NCBI GenBank assembly: GCA_016190985.1 | Contig: JACPPI010000024.1 | Location: 1 to 64,000, forward strand | Direction of reading: 5' to 3' | DNA length: 64,000 nt | From: Opitutia bacterium | Lineage (GTDB): Bacteria; Verrucomicrobiota; Verrucomicrobiia; Opitutales; Opitutaceae | Part shown: one piece after another, positions 1 through 12,985 of the stretch | Position numbering within the stretch: the first letter of the stretch is position 1 | How the letters are laid out: the number at the start of each line of letters is the position of its first letter | The notes under the pieces: model-generated | Told to the model about the DNA's origin: nothing | Seen by the model: only the letters and a program-made list of their open reading frames with translations | The model's database searches: none | Position numbers and translations under genes: made by a program

Positions 1-97
1 GGCGGGCCACCTCGCTGGGCCCCTTGCCCTGCTCGAACAGTCGGCCGGCTTTCAACCGGCGCTTTTCCATCGCGGCATGATCTCGTTGTTTGGCCAT
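1..97 (-). CDS. IS630-family transposase, N-terminal fragment at window edge
   Basis: Minus-strand translation from the ATG at 97 gives 32 residues beginning MAKQRDHAAMEKRRLKAG and ending near GPSEVAR before the window stops. This is the N-terminal helix-turn-helix region of an IS630-type transposase. It aligns with the start of the transposase at 58246 (both share the KRRL, RL(F/L) and (S/A)EVAR positions). The catalytic DDE domain lies outside. The start sits about 41 bases inside the terminal repeat, comparable with the 54 bases in the complete copy. Confidence 0.75.
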   Translation of the reverse strand, partial: MAKQRDHAAMEKRRLKAGRLFEQGKGPSEVAR

Positions 98-138
98 GCC
101 CGACCCAAACACCTGTCAGTCTATTAGGCGAGTCTTAA
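1..138 (-). mobile_element. IS630-family insertion sequence, right part only
   Basis: The element enters from beyond the left edge and ends at about 138, followed by TA at 139-140, the dinucleotide IS630-family elements target and duplicate. Read on the minus strand, its terminal 25 bases (138 down to 114) match the terminal repeat of the complete element at 58192-59283 in 18 of 25 positions, both starting TTRAG and ending TGACA. A transposase start lies just inside. The two copies are clearly related but not the same IS. The other end is outside the window. Confidence 0.8.
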
Positions 139-808
139 TAAGAGGATTCTTGGCCTCTGCGCCCTCGCGTTGGCGGGCCTGGGCCTCTGGTTTTTCCTCG
201 TTTTTGTGCCGAGCCAACGAATGTTGAGCCAGGATATGTCGGTGGGTTCCTATCAGGTGAGTGCCTGTGCCGAGCAATTCTTTCTGGAAAATGACACCAT
301 GATATTTGCACGGTATGAAGACTTGATCGGCCCGAAGGGGCTACTCAAATCGGTCACTTCCGTGGCCGGGGAAGATTACCACGAATTGTTCCCTTTCCGG
401 CGCGACAGCGAATCGCTCACGGTGACGATGGGAGATGGTCACAGGGTGATTGTTTTCATCCCCCCGGAGCGCACGCTCAACAGCAACTCGCTTCGATTCC
501 GTCAAACGCCGGATGGCCGGATTATCGAAACAGACAGTCGCTATCACGGGGCCGCACTGGAGATTTACCAGCGCTGGCTGACGGCGGAGCAAAAGCCCAA
601 TGGGGTGATCGTGAAGAAATTACCAGATGGACGCCGCTTCGAGATCACCTATCACGGCGGCATGCCGGACGGGCCATTCCGTGCTTACCATCAAAATGGC
701 AATCTGTGGGGAGAGGCCACCTATGTCAAAGGCCGCCCGGTCGGGCCACACCGACTCTACGATCTCCAGGGCAAACTCATCTGGCAGACAACATTCCCCG
801 GGAACTGA
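139..808 (+). pseudogene. MORN-repeat exported protein, 5' end cut off by the IS
   Basis: The frame is open from 128 to 808 with no ATG, GTG or TTG before the TTG at 170. The residues encoded just after the IS boundary (N-K-R-I-L-G-L-C-A-L-A) form the positively charged start and hydrophobic core of a signal peptide or membrane anchor, so the real start has been displaced and probably lies at the far side of the IS; the TA target would fall in codon 2 or 3. The body (about 200 residues) has no recognised enzymatic domain. Its last 60 residues carry two MORN-variant units (GMPDGPFRAYHQNGNLWGEA and GRPVGPHRLYDLQGKLIWQT). Function unknown; expression from the TTG would lose the charged N-terminus. 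Confidence 0.65.
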
Positions 809-873
809 TTCAAGGCAGATTTAGCCGGGACCATAGCAGTAGGCAGGTAATAGGACTTTCAGTGGGAAAGCAA

Positions 874-902
874 AAGAGCCCGCAGTCAAACTGCAGGCTC
901 TT
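874..902 (-). terminator. Intrinsic terminator of the clpC operon
   Basis: A 12-bp stem with one mismatch (874-886 with 890-902) and a three-base loop sits 24 bases after the clpC stop. On the minus strand it is followed by a T-rich run (complement of the A-rich 868-875), the usual layout of a rho-independent terminator. It could also serve the MORN gene from the other side. Confidence 0.75.
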
Positions 903-925
903 GAAATAAGACATTAGCGCAAAGC

Positions 926-3454
<2,529 letters not shown>

Positions 3455-3473
3455 GTGGTGGTGGGTAGATCGG

Positions 3474-4556
3474 CTACTTGGGGGCGGGAGTGAAGTCAGG
3501 AGCGGCCAGTTTGGCAAATTCCGCGCGCAGGCGCCCGGCGCGGAGGACATCGCGCTGGGCGGGCTCGAAGGCGCCCTGGGCGGCGTGCTGGATGTGGCCC
3601 GGCTGGCACTCAATAAAAAGCCGGTCCACCACGGCGCGCTGGGTGTCGGCGAAGATGCCGAGGTCGACGCCGAGCCGGATGAGCGAGAGGAGGTTCATGG
3701 CCTCGCCGGAGTTGAGCAGCCAGCCGTTCTGGAGGATGCCGAAGGCGCGGCCGATCTTGTCGAACAGCTTGTTCGGGTCGGTCTCGAGGAGTTTTTCGCG
3801 GGCGTTCAGCTCCTGGTCGACGATGGTGCTGAGGACGCCGTGCAGGTGCCTGATGATGCCCTCCTCGCTCTCGCCGAGCGTGGTCTGGTTGGAGATCTGG
3901 AAGATGCTGCCGCTGGCGTCGGAGCCCTCGCCGAAGAGGCCGCGCACGGCCATGCCGAGCTGGTTGACCGCGCGCACGACCTTGTCCATCTGGCTGGAGA
4001 TGACGAGGGCGGGCAGGTGCATCATGGCCGAGGCGCGGATGCCGGTGCCGAGGTTGGTCGGGCAGGCGGAGAGATAGCCGAGCTTGGGGGAGAAGGCGTA
4101 GTCGATGTGTTCCTCGAGGTCGGTGTCGAGCTGGTTGATCGTCGCCCAGACCTTCTTGAACTGGAAGCCGGCGCGCAGGACCTGGATGCGGAGGTGATCC
4201 TCCTCGTTCACCATGACGACGCAGGTCTGGTCCTTGCTGATGACGACGCCGGAGCCGGACTTGGCGTGACACAGCTCGCGGCTGATGAGGTGGCGCTCGA
4301 CCAGGATCTGCTTCTGCAGTTCGTCGAGATTCTCGACCGGGAGGGCGAGGCCGCGTTTCATCTGGGGCAGCGCGGCGACGGCCTGCATGCAGCGATCGCG
4401 GATCTCGCGCTTGCGCGCATCCTTGGCCCAGCCGGGAAAGGGCTCGGCGGCGAGGTTGCGGGCGAGGCGGATGCGCGTCATGAGCACGACGGCGCCCTTG
4501 CTGGCGGCGGCGTCGGTCAGCTCGGAGGGCGAGGCGATGAGCTCGTTAATTTTCAT
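3474..4556 (-). CDS. mcsB: Protein arginine kinase McsB
   Basis: Phosphagen-kinase-fold enzyme of about 360 residues that, in Bacillus, phosphorylates arginine side chains to mark proteins for ClpC-ClpP. Seen: RIRLARN near residues 28-34, the active-site CPTNLGTG with Cys at about 165, and a C-terminal arginine/acid-rich region expected for the phosphoarginine-binding pocket. The ATG at 4556 is chosen because it begins the conserved domain and overlaps the end of mcsA by 11 bases, typical of translational coupling. Gene order mcsA-mcsB-clpC matches Firmicutes except that no ctsR repressor precedes it. Confidence 0.92.
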   Translation of the reverse strand: MKINELIASPSELTDAAASKGAVVLMTRIRLARNLAAEPFPGWAKDARKREIRDRCMQAVAALPQMKRGLALPVENLDELQKQILVERHLISRELCHAKSGSGVVISKDQTCVVMVNEEDHLRIQVLRAGFQFKKVWATINQLDTDLEEHIDYAFSPKLGYLSACPTNLGTGIRASAMMHLPALVISSQMDKVVRAVNQLGMAVRGLFGEGSDASGSIFQISNQTTLGESEEGIIRHLHGVLSTIVDQELNAREKLLETDPNKLFDKIGRAFGILQNGWLLNSGEAMNLLSLIRLGVDLGIFADTQRAVVDRLFIECQPGHIQHAAQGAFEPAQRDVLRAGRLRAEFAKLAAPDFTPAPK

Positions 4557-5061
4557 GGCTCGCGCCGGACTTGGGCCCGGCAGAGGACTTGACCTGGTTG
4601 ATCTCGTCGCGAAAACGCGCGGCATCCTCGAAGCGCTCGGCCTTGATGGCCTGGTTGAGGTCGGTCTCGAGGCGGTTCAGGCGCTCGCAAAGGGTTTTGC
4701 GGGCCAGGGCGCGCAGGGGAATCTTGCCGGTGTGCTCGCTGCCCTTGTGCATGGTGTCGAGCAGGGGATCGAGCAGGCCGTGGAAATGCTGGTAGCAGGC
4801 CGGGCAGCCGAAGCGGCCGGTCTTCTTGAAATCCTGCGCCGTGAAACCGCAGGATTCGCAGCGGACATCGCCCGCGGGCTCGGGGTTGAGGGAGGCCTTG
4901 AGGAGCAGGTCGGCGAGGGAAAAGCCGCTGGGATCAGTCACGCCCTTGGCCTGCGCACAGGCCTCGCACAGATCGATCTTGTGAATCTTGCTGTTGACGA
5001 TCTGGGTGAGGTGGACGGTGGCGGGCTTCGCACAGAGGTCGCACTTGAGTGGGTTGGCCAT
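4546..5061 (-). CDS. mcsA: McsA-like zinc-binding activator (UVR domain)
   Basis: About 171 residues. Two pairs of CxxC motifs in the N-terminal half (CDLC, CEAC, CESC, CPAC) indicate two zinc sites, and a UVR motif (AIKAERFEDAARFRDEI) ends the protein, the same layout as McsA, which activates the McsB kinase. The ATG at 5061 starts directly before the first CxxC; the long upstream extension has no family character. First gene of the mcsA-mcsB-clpC operon. An UvrB/UvrC-motif protein of unknown partner is the only alternative, and the neighbour mcsB argues against it. Confidence 0.88.
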   Translation of the reverse strand: MANPLKCDLCAKPATVHLTQIVNSKIHKIDLCEACAQAKGVTDPSGFSLADLLLKASLNPEPAGDVRCESCGFTAQDFKKTGRFGCPACYQHFHGLLDPLLDTMHKGSEHTGKIPLRALARKTLCERLNRLETDLNQAIKAERFEDAARFRDEINQVKSSAGPKSGASHEN

Positions 5062-5187
5062 GAAGGTGATAAGGCGGGAGGATAACGCCCCGCCCCGGAA
5101 ACGCAAATGCGCGGGGCGCCGGCCCTTCCACCCTGCAAACCATGTGCCAAGGTCGGGCCCCCGAAGCAAGCGCGGAGGCGAAAAGGT

Positions 5188-5262
5188 GGAGGCGGGGCCA
5201 TCAGCCCCGCGAGACATGAGCCTCGATGCAGACAGCGCGCGGGGCTGATGGCCCCCGCCTCC
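5188..5262. repeat. Inverted repeat between ilvE and mcsA
   Basis: Two arms of 24-27 bases (5188-5211 and 5237-5262) are complementary apart from one extra G and frame a 25-base spacer. Each arm also contains GGGGC...GCCCC and can fold on itself. It lies 14 bases past the ilvE stop on the minus strand and so may end ilvE transcription, though there is no T-run on that strand. Confidence 0.7.
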
Positions 5263-5276
5263 AAAAATATGCGGCC

Positions 5277-6143
5277 TCAGATCCGCGTGCCCTCGACCAG
5301 CACCCGCTTGCGGAAGCTGGTGAGCACGCGGCCGGTGATCGGGCCGGGCTTGCCGGTGCCGATGACGCGGCCGTCGAGTTTCACCACGGGGATGACCTCG
5401 GCGCCGGTGCCGGTGAGGAAACATTCGTCGGCGCACCACACGTCATAGCGCGTCAGGTCGGCCTCCTTCATCGGAATGGCGAGCTCCTTGGCGATGTCGA
5501 AGATGGTGGCGCGGGTGATGCCCTTGAGCGCGCCGGCGGAGGCGGCCGGGGTGATGATCTCGCCCTTGTGGACCACGAAGATGTTGTCGGCGGTGCACTC
5601 GGCGACATAGCCCTGCTGGTTGAGCATGATGGCCTCGAGCGCGCCGGCCTGGCGGGCCTCCATCTTGGCCAGGATGTTGTTCAGGTAATTGAGCGACTTG
5701 ACGGTCGGCGGCAGCGCGTCGGGCGCGATGCGGCGCGTGGGCACGGTGACGATGCTCAGGCCGTTGTCGTAATGCTCCTGCGGGTAGAGGGAGATCTTGC
5801 TAGCGATGATGAAGAGCGAGGACTTCTCGCACAGCCACGGCGCCAGACCGAGGTCGCCCACGCCGCGGGTGATGACGAGCCGGATGTAGCCGTCGGTCAG
5901 CTTGTTCCGGCGGCAAGTTTCGCAGACCGCCGCGGCCATCGCGGCGCGGTCGAGCGGCACGCCCAGCATGATGGCCTTGGCCGACATCTCCAGGCGCTCC
6001 AGGTGGTCGTCGAGCCGGTAGACATTGCCGCCGTAAATGCGGATGCCCTCGAACACGCCGTCGCCGTAAAGCAGGCCGTGATCAAAGACCGACACCTTCG
6101 CATCGGCGGAATCGACATACTTGCCATCGAGATAAATGACCAT
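5277..6143 (-). CDS. ilvE: Branched-chain amino acid aminotransferase (class IV)
   Basis: PLP enzyme of the IlvE/DAAT class IV fold, 288 residues, cytoplasmic; transfers the amino group between glutamate and branched-chain 2-oxoacids. Seen: [20 protein letters not shown] near 18-37, the PLP lysine in [12 protein letters not shown] (about K149), and the phosphate-binding GTGAEVIPV close to the C-terminus. The ATG at 6143 gives the canonical [10 protein letters not shown] start; the longer reading is antisense to the divergent pseudopilin gene. D-amino-acid transaminase is the close alternative in this fold family. Confidence 0.85.
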   Translation of the reverse strand: MVIYLDGKYVDSADAKVSVFDHGLLYGDGVFEGIRIYGGNVYRLDDHLERLEMSAKAIMLGVPLDRAAMAAAVCETCRRNKLTDGYIRLVITRGVGDLGLAPWLCEKSSLFIIASKISLYPQEHYDNGLSIVTVPTRRIAPDALPPTVKSLNYLNNILAKMEARQAGALEAIMLNQQGYVAECTADNIFVVHKGEIITPAASAGALKGITRATIFDIAKELAIPMKEADLTRYDVWCADECFLTGTGAEVIPVVKLDGRVIGTGKPGPITGRVLTSFRKRVLVEGTRI

Positions 6144-6245
6144 GATGGCGCATTCCAGCAAAGCCGCCGCGCTTGTCCAGCCCCGTCGCGAGAATGGTCT
6201 TGTGTTCGTTCCTTCGGGGTATGCACTGTGCCGGTGAAGGTTTTT

Positions 6246-6995
6246 ATGGGAAAGGCCCACCGCTCTCCGCACCGCGACGGCTTCACGCTCATCGAGCTGC
6301 TCACGGTCATCGCCATCATCGGCATCCTTGCCGCGCTGATTTTCCCCACCGTCGGCAAGGTCCGCGAGACCGCCCAGCGCACGGTCGACGCCAACAACCT
6401 CCGCGAGATCGTCAAGGCCGCCACGATCTACGCCGCCGACAACAACGACCGCCTCCCCGACCCCGCCGCCATCCTCGCGCAGAACCCGGCGCCCGTCACC
6501 GGCGGCCAGGGCGCGTTCCTCTGGGCCGGCATCCTCGCCCAGCGCGGCATCCTCACCGACCCCACGTTCTATTTCGCGAAAAACGACCCCGCCTTCAACG
6601 GCGTCTATCCCGCCGCCATCGTCAGCCCGACCAACCGCGCCGTGCTTGACCCGAGTTTCGTCGCGAAGACGGACCTGAGCTTCGAGTTCGTCGGCGGCCT
6701 GCGCATGAGCGACCCCGCGACCACGCCGGTCGCCTTCACCCGCGGCCTGCTCGCCACCGGCACCTGGGACGCCACCAACGCGGTCTACAAGGACACCGGC
6801 GGGCACATCGCCTTTCTCGGCGGCAACATTCAGTTCTACCCCAACCTCACCGAGGCGGCGACCCAACTCACCCTCAACAACGGCAAAAAGGGCAGCTCTC
6901 TGCTCCAAGCCCTGCCCCTCACCGCCAAGGTCTACGGCACCGGTGCGGCCAAGATCGGCACCGTCGGCGGCACCCCGGCCCAGAACGCGCCGTAG
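6246..6995 (+). CDS. Type II secretion/pilin-like prepilin protein
   Basis: 249 residues with a prepilin peptidase site DG|FTLIE at residues 11-17 followed by a classic hydrophobic N-terminal helix ([20 protein letters not shown]). The remainder is a globular domain with no further recognised motif. GAAGG-like SD (6236-6240) five bases before the ATG decides the start. It is a stand-alone gene, divergent from ilvE, and is followed by a strong terminator. Proteins of this type are very numerous in Verrucomicrobiota and Planctomycetota, and many have no known secretion partner; none is encoded nearby. Confidence 0.82.
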   Translation: MGKAHRSPHRDGFTLIELLTVIAIIGILAALIFPTVGKVRETAQRTVDANNLREIVKAATIYAADNNDRLPDPAAILAQNPAPVTGGQGAFLWAGILAQRGILTDPTFYFAKNDPAFNGVYPAAIVSPTNRAVLDPSFVAKTDLSFEFVGGLRMSDPATTPVAFTRGLLATGTWDATNAVYKDTGGHIAFLGGNIQFYPNLTEAATQLTLNNGKKGSSLLQALPLTAKVYGTGAAKIGTVGGTPAQNAP

Positions 6996-7017
6996 TGCCC
7001 AGCTTGCCGCCGCTCCC

Positions 7018-7043
7018 GCCCGCCCGATGCGGCGGGCTTTTTT
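7018..7043 (+). terminator. Rho-independent terminator after the pseudopilin gene
   Basis: Perfect 7-bp GC stem (GCCCGCC at 7018-7024 with GGCGGGC at 7031-7037), six-base loop and a run of six T (7038-7043), 22 bases beyond the stop codon. Confidence 0.9.
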
Positions 7044-7093
7044 ATCTTCTTCACCTCGGTGTCCGCCGCCCCGTAGGCTGCGCCGTCCAAAAC

Positions 7094-8782
7094 ATGGCCC
7101 ACTCTCCCACCTACGTCATCGGCCACAAGAATCCCGACGCCGACTCGATCTGCTCGGCCATCGCCTACGCCGCCTTCAAGGAGGCGCGCGGCGAGACCGG
7201 CTACGTCGCCGCGCGCTGCGGCAACTCCAACGCCCGCATCGACGCCATCCTCGCGCGCTTCCACACCCCGCTGCCGCACTACCTGAGCGACGTCTCGCCG
7301 CGCGTGCGCGACATGATGGCGGCGGCGCCGCACGCCGTGACCGAGGACGCCACCTGCGCCGAGGCCCTCAAGCTGCTCGACCGGCACGCCATCTCCTTTC
7401 TCCCCGTGGTCTCCGCCCGCAGGCGCGCCCTCGGCTCCGTGTCCCTCGCCTCGCTCGGCCATTTTTTCATCCCCCGCCTCGACGAGCCGCGCGCCATGCG
7501 CCAGGTCCGCACCAGCCTCGCCCGCATCGTCGCCACGCTCCAGGGCTCGGTGTTGCACGCGGTCGACGAGCACCGCCTCGAGGATCTCTTTGTCCGCATC
7601 GGGGCCATGGACATCGGCACGTTCTGGAAGATCTCCGAGAAGGACAACATTCCCGCCGGCCAGTCGCTGATCATCGTCGGCGACCGCCGCGATGTCCAGC
7701 AGCGCGCCATCGAGCTAGGCATCCGCGCCCTCATCATCAGCGGCAATCTCCCGGTCGAGCCCGCCATCCTGGCCCTCGCGAAGACGAAAGGCGTCAGCAT
7801 CTTCCTCAGCCCGCACGACACGGCCACCACCGCCTGGTTCGTCCGCACCGCCGCCACGATCGAGGGCCTGATCGAGCGGAAGTTCACCGCGCTGAACACC
7901 GACACGCGCATCGCCGAGGTCCGCAAGAAATTTGCCCAGGGCGGCCCGCACGCCATGATGGTCACGGGCGATGACGGCACCCTGCACGGCGTCCTCACCA
8001 AGACCGACCTCCTCAAGACTGTGCCCACCCGCCTCGTGCTCGTGGACCACAACGAGCTGACGCAGGCCGTGCCCGGCGCGGACGAGGTCACGATCACCGA
8101 GATCATCGACCACCACCGGCTCGGCCCCATGGCCACGCCGCAGCCGATCCTGTTCCTCAACGAGCCGGTCGGCTCCACCTGCACCATCGTCGCCGACCTG
8201 TTCCGCCGCCAGGGCCTCAAGCCCGGCGCCAATCTCGCCGGCCTCATGCTGTCCGGCCTCATCTCCGACACGCTCCTGCTCCAGAGCCCCACTTCCACCC
8301 CGAAGGACGCGGAGGTGCTCGCCTGGTTGGAGACCCACGCCGACATCAAGGCCCGGGCGCTGGCCAAGCTCATCTTCAGCTCCGGCTCGGTCATCCTCGC
8401 CAACCCGGCGGACCAGGTGGTCCGCTCCGATTTCAAGATCTACGAGGAGGAGGAGGTGCGCTTCGCGGTCTCGCAGGTGGAGGAGCTGGGCTTCGACAAC
8501 TTCTGGCAGCACGCCAAGGCCCTGACCAAGGCCCTCGGCGAGCTCCGCGCCGACGAGAAGCTGACCTTCGCCGTGCTGCTCGTCACCGACATCAACACCC
8601 AGAATTCGCTCATGCTCGTGAAAGCCGACGCCGACCTCATCCGCCGCATCTCCTACGCCCACGTGGAAAAGGACGAGATCTTCGACCTGCCCGGCGTCGT
8701 CAGCCGCAAGAAGCAGCTCGTGCCCTACCTCACCAGCCTCCTCAGGGAAATGCACGCCGACTCGCCCCGCCGCAGCTCCTGA
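7094..8782 (+). CDS. Manganese-dependent inorganic pyrophosphatase with CBS/DRTGG insert
   Basis: 562 residues. The DHH/DHHA2 family II pyrophosphatase fold is shown by GHKNPDADS at 10-18 (metal-binding His and Asp), VDHNE and EIIDHHRLG further on, and the C-terminal DHHA2 region. Between the first two motifs sits a large regulatory insert with CBS-like segments (DLFVRIGAMDIG, TDTRIAEVRKKF, GVLTKTDLL) and a DRTGG-type region. In this family CBS domains bind adenine nucleotides and inhibit or activate hydrolysis of PPi. The ATG at 7094 starts right before the DHH motif. Single gene with its own upstream terminator. Confidence 0.88.
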   Translation: MAHSPTYVIGHKNPDADSICSAIAYAAFKEARGETGYVAARCGNSNARIDAILARFHTPLPHYLSDVSPRVRDMMAAAPHAVTEDATCAEALKLLDRHAISFLPVVSARRRALGSVSLASLGHFFIPRLDEPRAMRQVRTSLARIVATLQGSVLHAVDEHRLEDLFVRIGAMDIGTFWKISEKDNIPAGQSLIIVGDRRDVQQRAIELGIRALIISGNLPVEPAILALAKTKGVSIFLSPHDTATTAWFVRTAATIEGLIERKFTALNTDTRIAEVRKKFAQGGPHAMMVTGDDGTLHGVLTKTDLLKTVPTRLVLVDHNELTQAVPGADEVTITEIIDHHRLGPMATPQPILFLNEPVGSTCTIVADLFRRQGLKPGANLAGLMLSGLISDTLLLQSPTSTPKDAEVLAWLETHADIKARALAKLIFSSGSVILANPADQVVRSDFKIYEEEEVRFAVSQVEELGFDNFWQHAKALTKALGELRADEKLTFAVLLVTDINTQNSLMLVKADADLIRRISYAHVEKDEIFDLPGVVSRKKQLVPYLTSLLREMHADSPRRSS

Positions 8783-8850
8783 GCGAAGGCGGACGGTGTT
8801 CCACCCCGGGTCAGACGATTGCGGCGTCGCATGCCCGCGCCGTTTGTCCG

Positions 8851-9195
8851 CTAAACTTGCAAGCCCAGCCACCGGGACACGGCGGACTCGACCCGCGCCA
8901 TCTCGTCAGGTTCGAGGCGGCCAATGATCGCTCCGATGCGCCCACGGCGCAATGTGGTGATCTTGTCCGCCATGGCTTGCGACTCGGTTTTCAGTCCGTT
9001 GGCCGGTGACGGCCTCAATGTGATCCGGAAAAGCGCCGCTTCGATCACATGGCTGGTCGCAGGGCATAAGCTGACACTGGCGTGGGTGGCATTGAACAAA
9101 TCCGATTGCAGCACAACCGCCGGACGCGGCTTGCCATAATCGCCTGGTGGCGCGCACGTCACCACATCGCCCCGCCGGTAGTTCAGGCTTTCCAT
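8851..9195 (-). CDS. MazF/PemK-type mRNA interferase toxin
   Basis: 114 residues with the PemK/MazF fold signature: N-terminal RRGDVVTCAPPGDYGKPRPA (the Gly-Asp-Val and Lys-Pro-Arg-Pro elements), AVVLQSDLFN, and the C-terminal TLRRGRIGAIIGRLEPDEM. Such enzymes cut single-stranded mRNA. It overlaps the upstream antitoxin gene by 13 bases, the normal order antitoxin then toxin, and would be co-transcribed with it. Alone between ppa and glnS. Confidence 0.85.
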   Translation of the reverse strand: MESLNYRRGDVVTCAPPGDYGKPRPAVVLQSDLFNATHASVSLCPATSHVIEAALFRITLRPSPANGLKTESQAMADKITTLRRGRIGAIIGRLEPDEMARVESAVSRWLGLQV

Positions 9196-9434
9196 CCGTC
9201 CAGGTCCCCGCCTTGTTCGCCCCAGGCCGCGTCGGCCGGAACATGCTTGCCGGCGGCGACAGACTGCTTTCGCGCCTCCTGCCGCAAGGCATCATGCGAA
9301 CTGCCCAGCAGATAGAGCTCCAGCGCCTCCTTGATGACCCAGCTCTTGCCGCGCCTCGTGGCCCGCGCCTTGCGGGCCAGCTCGCGGCTCAGCTCCTTGG
9401 GCAGGCGGATGCTGGTGGTGGATGTGACGGGCAT
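9183..9434 (-). CDS. Ribbon-helix-helix antitoxin of the MazF pair
   Basis: 83 residues. The N-terminal half (TSIRLPKELSRELARKA, then SWVIKEALELYL) is a ribbon-helix-helix/CopG DNA-binding domain; the C-terminal half is polar, as in toxin-neutralising tails. It ends inside the toxin start. Likely represses its own promoter, but no operator was recognised. Confidence 0.8.
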   Translation of the reverse strand: MPVTSTTSIRLPKELSRELARKARATRRGKSWVIKEALELYLLGSSHDALRQEARKQSVAAGKHVPADAAWGEQGGDLDGWKA

Positions 9435-9544
9435 GGCGGCACGTTTGCCTGTAGCACAGTGTGATGCAAGGGATTTCCACCCGCCGCTGCCGACTGCAAC
9501 TGCATCATTGCCTTGCGCAAGCCGATTCCCCTTCTTGGGACGGA

Positions 9545-11344
<1,800 letters not shown>

Positions 11345-11388
11345 GACAGCCTTGCGGTCAGCACTCCTTCCGGGTCTAGTGGGCGCCC

Positions 11389-12156
11389 ATGGGAAGGCAT
11401 CTGCGCTTTATTCTGATGTTGTTGGGTTTCAGTTTTGTCGGAACGACCTGGGTTTTTTGGGCCTCTGAACACGGGATCAACCCGCGCATCAAGGGACTCG
11501 ATGATGTGGCCTGGTGGTGGTTCGTCAGCTCCACCACCGTCGGTTATGGCGATATCGCGCCCATCACCGGCATGGGCCGCGCCGCGGGGGTCGTGGTGAT
11601 CATCATCGGCATCTATTGCTACACCAATTTCATCGCCTTGACGGCCGACTCCCTGCACGGCCTGACCAACCAACGCCGCCTTGGCACCGCCCAGATCAGG
11701 GCGCAGGGGCATGTCGTCATTTGCGAATACACGGCCTTCGCCGACGAGCTGGTCCAGGCCCTGCCCCGCTATCCGGAACTGGCGCGGCGGGAAGTGGTGA
11801 TCGTCTCGGACCTCGTCAAGGTCCAGCCCTACCCCCGGCATCATTTTGTCCGCGGCGTGCCCATCAGCCCCTCCGCCCTGAAGCAGGCGGCGGTCCAACA
11901 GGCGGACATCGTGTTTGTCTTCGCCAACGCCCGCTTTGCCGACCCCGACCTGAAGACCCTGCACACGGTCTCGCGCATCCGCCAGCTGGCGCCGCAGGCC
12001 CGGATCTTGGTCGAGCTCAACAACCCGCAGCACGAACTCGCCAGCCATCTCGGGGACAGGACTTTCATCCTCGCCAGCAAGGAACTGCTCGCCTCGGTCC
12101 TCCGCGACGGCTCGATCGACCTGTCGGCGCACTTCTCCACAGCAGTTACCGGCTGA
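11389..12156 (+). CDS. Two-TM potassium channel with RCK domain
   Basis: 255 residues. TM1 at about 7-24, pore loop with the K+ selectivity filter TVGYGD at 50-55, TM2 at about 62-82, then a cytoplasmic RCK/TrkA-N-like domain (HVVICEYTAFADEL, the beta-strand and dinucleotide/ligand-binding region; REVVIVSDLV; ADIVFVFANARF). This is the MthK/Kch-like minimal channel layout. The RCK glycine-rich loop is degenerate (CEYTAF rather than GxGxxG), so nucleotide binding is doubtful. Follows glnS by 44 bases. Confidence 0.87.
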   Translation: MGRHLRFILMLLGFSFVGTTWVFWASEHGINPRIKGLDDVAWWWFVSSTTVGYGDIAPITGMGRAAGVVVIIIGIYCYTNFIALTADSLHGLTNQRRLGTAQIRAQGHVVICEYTAFADELVQALPRYPELARREVVIVSDLVKVQPYPRHHFVRGVPISPSALKQAAVQQADIVFVFANARFADPDLKTLHTVSRIRQLAPQARILVELNNPQHELASHLGDRTFILASKELLASVLRDGSIDLSAHFSTAVTG

Positions 12157-12169
12157 GACCACCGACCCT

Positions 12170-12970
12170 GTGCGTCCAACCAAGGCCCCGCATCTTCGCT
12201 CACGCCCAGCATCATGGAGATGGCCGGGCGTTGTTCTTCTTGTCTGCTTTGGGACCTGGGTCGCCGTGGCCGCGCCGGACGGTGACGAGCTTCTCCGTGA
12301 CTTGGACAAGACGCTCAATCCCTCCGTGATCCTAAGCCTGGATTACGTCATAGTGACGCAAGCGAAGGACGAAGTGCCTTGGAAGAGCGACAGCGCTGAG
12401 TGCATGCGTGTCCTGGTTCAAGGGGACAAGCGCCTCTACGAGTATGTCGCGCCCAGTGGCATGAGCGGCACCAAACTGCTTATCTTGGCACCGGAAAAGG
12501 CCTACGTGTATCTGCCGGATTTTGGGAAAGTGCGCACCGTAATACTCAAGTCCGAGCCCGCGGGATTCGTCGGCATGTTCGCCGTGCAGGATCTGGGCGG
12601 CGCCAATTACTCCACCTTGTATTCCGCTCAGGTCACCCAAGACGACGAAGCCACTTGCATCCTGAAACTGACGCCGAAACCGGACAAAAAAACACCCTAC
12701 CCGTGCATTGAGTTGACAATCGACAAATCCGTCATGTTACCCGCCAAAATCGAGTATTTCGACACCCAAGGCACGAAGATTAAAACTGAGACCCGCAGGC
12801 GCTACGACACCAAGGACGGCGTCTCAACGCCCCGTCAGATCCGGATGACCGACTATCGGGCTGAAGGTGATACCACTACATACTATCTGCTCGACTGGGA
12901 AATCCTGGCCGAACTGCCGCCCGAAACCTTCACTACGAAAGGACTGATACCGGTTCCGGTAAACGACTAG
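12170..12970 (+). CDS. Exported LolA-like outer-membrane lipoprotein-sorting protein
   Basis: 266 residues from the GTG at 12170 (no in-frame ATG before the domain). N-terminal signal peptide (WPGVVLLVCFGTWVAVAA) then a soluble domain with the LolA/LppX half-barrel pattern (VLVQGDKRLYEYVAPSGMSG, LLILAPEKAYVYLPDFGKV, GGANYSTLYSAQV, MLPAKIEYFDTQG). Members are periplasmic carriers of lipids or lipoproteins; several sit next to RND exporters, but none is seen here. Codon use is a little less GC-biased than neighbouring genes. Terminates 15 bases from the convergent gltX. Confidence 0.75.
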   Translation: MRPTKAPHLRSRPASWRWPGVVLLVCFGTWVAVAAPDGDELLRDLDKTLNPSVILSLDYVIVTQAKDEVPWKSDSAECMRVLVQGDKRLYEYVAPSGMSGTKLLILAPEKAYVYLPDFGKVRTVILKSEPAGFVGMFAVQDLGGANYSTLYSAQVTQDDEATCILKLTPKPDKKTPYPCIELTIDKSVMLPAKIEYFDTQGTKIKTETRRRYDTKDGVSTPRQIRMTDYRAEGDTTTYYLLDWEILAELPPETFTTKGLIPVPVND

Positions 12971-12985
12971 ATCGCAGTTCCGCCT

